From NCBI RefSeq assembly GCF_030052815.1, contig NC_079496.1, positions 41,007,593 to 41,071,592 on the forward strand: 64,000 nt of DNA. The letters run 5' to 3'. Position 1 is the first letter of the stretch, and the number at the start of each line of letters is the position of its first letter. The translations under genes and the position numbers were made by a program. Source of the stretch: Hevea brasiliensis (Eukaryota > Streptophyta > Magnoliopsida > Malpighiales > Euphorbiaceae). Shown here in pieces: positions 60,121-64,000 of the stretch. The notes below the pieces were generated by a model. That model was given only the letters and a program-made list of their open reading frames with translations, did no database searches and was not told the DNA's origin.

Positions 60121-62962
60121 TGTCACACCCTACCCCTCCGTAAGGCATAACGTGATCTCGTAGTATACCTAATGAATTACCAACTTCGTCTACTGATAAC
60201 CCATTAAATATACTACAAGGGATTTTAAAACTTTTCTTACTTCTTTTTGCAGTGGTGAGCACTATTTATAGGTGTTAATAAAAATTTTTTGAACTGAAGT
60301 GAAACAGCTAACACATTTGAAGAATTAATAATTTCTGTAAAAATTTTGGCAGAGTGCCATCTGTATTTTGAATAAAACAGTTCTTCAAAAACCTGTAAAA
60401 AGCACTTCCAATATTTTGTTCAATCCCCAAACTCCAATATTCAATCAACATAATAAGTTTCTCAACATTTGCCAACTCAAATTCACAATAATTTTCCAGT
60501 GTTTTCAAATGCTGATATAAAAGAAATCTATCACAATATTTACAAGCCAAAATAATTTACAAATTTAGTTTACAACTTTAATGTATAATTTTAATTTACA
60601 ACTGCTCAAAACCAAGAATACTATATACATACAATGAACATACATTACAATACAAAATGCAAAATATGGTATACTAAATATACCCGATGAACTCTCAATG
60701 AAGCACTAGTAGCCTAGTCTGCTGCCCTGTCAGTCTGTCTACCTGCGATAACAATGAAAAGCTATCGCTGAGCCAATGTCTCAGTGGTGCACAACATTAA
60801 CCAAATACAACTTTAAATCACAAATCATAAGTCATATAAATAGTGGCTACTTAAAACCATAGTTAAATTCAAAGACAATGAATGTCATAAAGAATTTAAA
60901 CTCCATTTTACAATATCACAATAAATATCAATAAATCACACACACACAGCTTAATCATGTTGCCAAAGTTCAATTCATCCCAAAAGCCGATGGCTAGTGA
61001 GGAATTCAATCATCCCAAAAGCCGATGGCTAGTGAGGAATAACATAGCTAGCTAGCAATAATATGAGTACTCATTCTATTCGTCCTCAACAGGCACACAC
61101 CTCAACAGTTCAGCCAGAGAGAGAATTCAAAGTCAATTCATCCCACTAGACAAGCTAGCGAGGAATTCAATCAATATACATGATAGCTGTGGTTTCAAAC
61201 CATTTATAATGCTTTCCAATCAATAAGTATCCATCAAATATCATTCAAACAATTTTTCACAATTTAAAACAATAATATACAAATAGTCATAATTTATTTT
61301 AATTGAAAAATTCAAAAGAAATAACTATTGTGCACAAACCTCTGATAACTGTCTCTTAGCCCTGACTCAGTGTTTCCTTCCCCTTCCCTGAGTCTTTGCT
61401 AACTGAAACACACAATTTGAAGTGTTTTAGTACTCATTTAAACTGTCTCTAACAATAAGGTTCAATAATTAATTTATTGAATTCTATTATTTTCCTTAGT
61501 CAACCAAAAATGCTGACCCTCGATGCACTCTACGTGAATTAGGTTTTAATGTTACCAATATGTCACATTTGTAGCCTTTTAGTATCGGTACATGTTACCA
61601 AATTCATTTCCAAGTATGTTGCATTTTTATTGCAATTTATCAGATTTCGGTATACTAATTTGACCTAGTTCCCTCGGTTTTCGGGTTTTGGTCCAAAATA
61701 CAAACTTGTAGGTCTATGTCTTATTACACGCGGGGCAAAATTTCAGGTCATTCTGAGTTTTGTAGACCAAGTTATGGTCAATCTACCAATGCTGGACAGA
61801 ATGCACCAAAATGGTTACTTTAGGTCATTTTTAGGTCACTTTTGGTTCGGCCAGTTTTTGGACCTGAACTTGTGCAAGATATTTGGCTTGGTTCTGGTCA
61901 TTTCTGGGTGCTGGTGTCTTCATAAGAGTTGTACATATATGTCTTAACTATTCATGGTAAAAATTTTAGGTCAATTGGACCTGTTTTTAGTGAGTTATAG
62001 CCAAAATACTAACTGCTGCCCAAATGGTCAATTTCAGGCTTTCAAAGCACTAATCCGGATTTGGTCATTTTTCAAGTCACCTTCTAGGCAGAATTTTGGT
62101 AAGCTTCCTGCATGAAAGTTTGCACATTTTGTGCCTAGTTTCACCTCCAATTGGTCTCATACCAATTGGAGTCACACACTTAAGGTTCTAAGCCAAAACA
62201 TATACTGCCCTATTGTTCATTGTTCACCCTTTACCAATTACACATCCTATGCTTACCAAGTCACTCTTCCATGCCAATTCTGGTTTGTGCCATAACATTA
62301 ACATATTTAGCAACTCATTTTTTGTCATTTTGGCAGCTTATAACCATTCTCAATATGCACACTATAACCCAGAATTTTCCAAGTCTAATTACAACAATTA
62401 AACACATGAATGCAACTCATTTACATGTCCAAATCCAAACCTTAATACACACATACATGCTGCCATCCATAACAACCTAATTCAACAATATAATTCCATA
62501 AACCAAACCATGAAACAACACATTTTGATCTACACTTTAAAGTTGCCGATTTGTACATCTCCTTCAATTAGCTTCTAAGCTTCCAAAATCAAGTGTACTA
62601 TCTTACTTACATTTAGTGTACATTATCCAAATTATTCCTACACACATAAACACTTACATCAACATTTTAAACTACCATTTACATGCAAGGACAAGCTATT
62701 CATAATGACGTTCATGGCTGCCAAAAGGGTGTACCACCATTAACTCATCAAACTTCAAAACTTCTTCCACAAATCAACTCACCAAAATATCCACTCAAAG
62801 TTTAATGAAATAAGAATTAAAAATACATACTTACCACTTTTGAAGCTTGATCAAAACCTCAGTAAACTTCTTAAATTTGCTATCAAACTCTTCCTTATAA
62901 GGTGAGGAACAAGGTTAATGAAGGAACTTAGGAGAAAAAATGGCTTGAACAAGCTTGCATGG
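60121..62962 (-). repeat. RE3 right (5') LTR, interrupted
   Basis: Matches the left LTR up to the point equivalent to about 54520, where RE6 enters after CATGG (62958-62962). About 0.75 kb of this LTR therefore lies beyond the window. It carries the double stem-loop (60741-60793) and the GAAACAC hairpin (61404-61430). Confidence 0.93.
60741..60793 (-). promoter_or_regulatory. Double stem-loop module, RE3 right LTR
   Basis: CTGAG/CTCAG, then GCGATAGC/GTTATCGC. The wobble of the left copy is an A-U pair here and a new G-U appears. Confidence 0.72.
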
Positions 62963-63309
62963 TGTGACACCCCTTACCCGTCTACAGTGTAGCCGAGCAA
63001 GATATGCCACGCAGTGTATCGGAAGACCTTATTTTAATTCAATCATTTTTTTTTCCTAATTTATTAATATTTTTTTTTATTTTTTTTCATAGATATGAAG
63101 TAAAATTTATGAAATATAATTCATTTAAGTCATTTATTGAAATTCTAATTTATTTGAGGTTCCGAAAATTTTATAGAAAATCCGGCAGAGTACCGGCTAA
63201 AAATGGAGAAAATAGTTCTTCGGAACTTGTGAAAAACACTTCCAAAATTTTCAACCAATCCCAAACTCCATTTCATCATCAAAATCTCAATATTTTTTAA
63301 CAACATTTC

Positions 63310-63364
63310 CATTTCTCAATCATTCATTTCTCAATCATTCATTTCTCAATCATTCATTTCTCAT
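63310..63364 (+). repeat. 15-base tandem repeat in RE6
   Basis: Three full copies and one partial copy of CATTTCTCAATCATT. At the same position RE5 (about 35125) has a single diverged copy. Confidence 0.93.
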
Positions 63365-63621
63365 GGTATTCATATACAAGCAATAAATAAATACTCAATT
63401 TTTCATTCATAAACACAATTTCCACTATTTACATTAACATCAAAATACATTACATAAGTCTCAATTACACAAGAGAAAATAAAAGTTAGTTGCAAAATAC
63501 CAAAATGAAACCTAGTGTCCTACCAATGCACTGAAGATGGTGAGGTGACACAGACACTATGCAGAGCTGCAGAAGGTCTCACCCAGTCTGTGGTCTACTG
63601 GGCTCTCGGTCAGTATCTCCA

Positions 63622-63670
63622 GAACCTACGCGTGGCAAAAGCAATGCGCTAAGCAATAATGCTTAGTGGT
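63622..63670 (-). promoter_or_regulatory. Double stem-loop module, RE6
   Basis: CTAAGCA/TGCTTAG, then CGCATTGC/GCCACGCG with TTTT loop. Confidence 0.7.
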
Positions 63671-64000
63671 GCCAATAATAAAATAAAAAGAAACAACTGA
63701 AAATAAATATGCAGTGAATGTATTGATGTCTCATTGCAAATAAATTTTCAATGAGTATTTGTAGTCTTACTTATTTTGTACTTGTTATATTTATTATTTC
63801 ATTAAATTTATCCACTTTCATTTTGGTTGCCCAAGTAACCTATACTGGACGACTGGACTGGATAAACGGGTAAACTGGCACTGAGTACCAAGTACCTCGG
63901 GCCGTCACACCATCGGTCACATATGTGTCTCCCGATGTGCAACAGAACAGCTAATAAGCTGTAATAACATTAGTCACAAGGCCAAGTATCAACATAATGT

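Larger units (their letters stand above)
26843..62962 (-). mobile_element. RE3: Ty3/gypsy chromovirus hosting the nest
   Basis: A minus-strand element inserted in COP1 after ATCAC (26838-26842). Its right target duplication lies beyond the window. The left (3') LTR is 26843-27938 plus 52749-55244. The internal region is 55245-60120 (4876 bases), and the right (5') LTR is 60121-62962, then interrupted by RE6. SL1, RE4 and RE5 lie inside the left LTR. The proteins are close to those of RE2, but the LTRs belong to a different subfamily. RT, RNase H and several frames are broken. Confidence 0.93.
62963..64000 (-). mobile_element. RE6: LTR of an RE5-type element, cut by the window end
   Basis: It begins TGTGACACCCCTTACCCGTC and follows the RE5 LTR (34782 onward) with substitutions. 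It carries a 15-base tandem repeat (63310-63364) and the double stem-loop (63622-63670). It is inserted in the right LTR of RE3. Whether it is a full element or a solo LTR is unknown. Confidence 0.9.

Overview
The window is plant nuclear DNA made almost entirely of nested LTR retrotransposons. I found no cellular gene, tRNA, rRNA or CRISPR array. The sequence is AT-rich. Ty3/gypsy elements with 3.0-4.0 kb LTRs, initiator-Met tRNA primer sites and a C-terminal chromodomain-like integrase tail (Tekay/Del-type chromoviruses) point to a large eudicot genome, probably heterochromatin. The species cannot be named from the sequence with confidence.

Layout, using labels defined here. L0 is an LTR fragment (1-2659, resuming 7514-7588) split by RE1 (2660-7508, + strand, internally deleted, target-site duplication CTAAT). 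After 250 unassigned bases comes TAT1 (7839-9967, resuming 21779 to about 25440, + strand). TAT1 is a decayed Tat/Ogre-like element with a repeat array in its LTR and a broken gypsy-type-transposon ORF. RE2 (9968-21773, - strand, duplication CTAGG) splits TAT1 and is the best complete copy. COP1 (about 25441-26842, + strand) is a Ty1/copia gag-protease fragment.

From 26843 the window is one deep nest. RE3 (- strand) sits in COP1. A solo LTR, SL1 (27939-29983 and 51763-52743, duplication GCTTT), sits in the left LTR of RE3. RE4 (29984-34781 and 45829-51757, - strand, duplication GACAT) sits in SL1. RE5 (34782-45823, - strand, duplication ATAAT) sits in RE4. RE6 (from 62963, - strand) sits in the right LTR of RE3 and runs off the window. 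Each target-site duplication was read on both sides of its insertion, so the order COP1, RE3, SL1, RE4, RE5 is well supported.

Coding regions: RE2, RE3 and RE5 each keep a recognisable gag-protease-reverse transcriptase-RNase H-integrase order, but all are broken by stops, frameshifts or lost catalytic residues. RE4 has lost most of its pol and the capsid part of gag. RE1 keeps only the end of integrase. No element in the window appears able to move on its own.

The least expected signals are: (1) a double stem-loop that keeps its pairing in all LTR families here, always about 600-700 bases from the LTR 3' end; (2) a 74-75 base GT-AG intron inside the integrase of RE1 and RE5, absent from RE2 and RE3; (3) differences between the two RE5 LTRs, and frame damage in RE5 pol, concentrated at CAG/CTG, which suggests consensus errors at methylated CHG sites.
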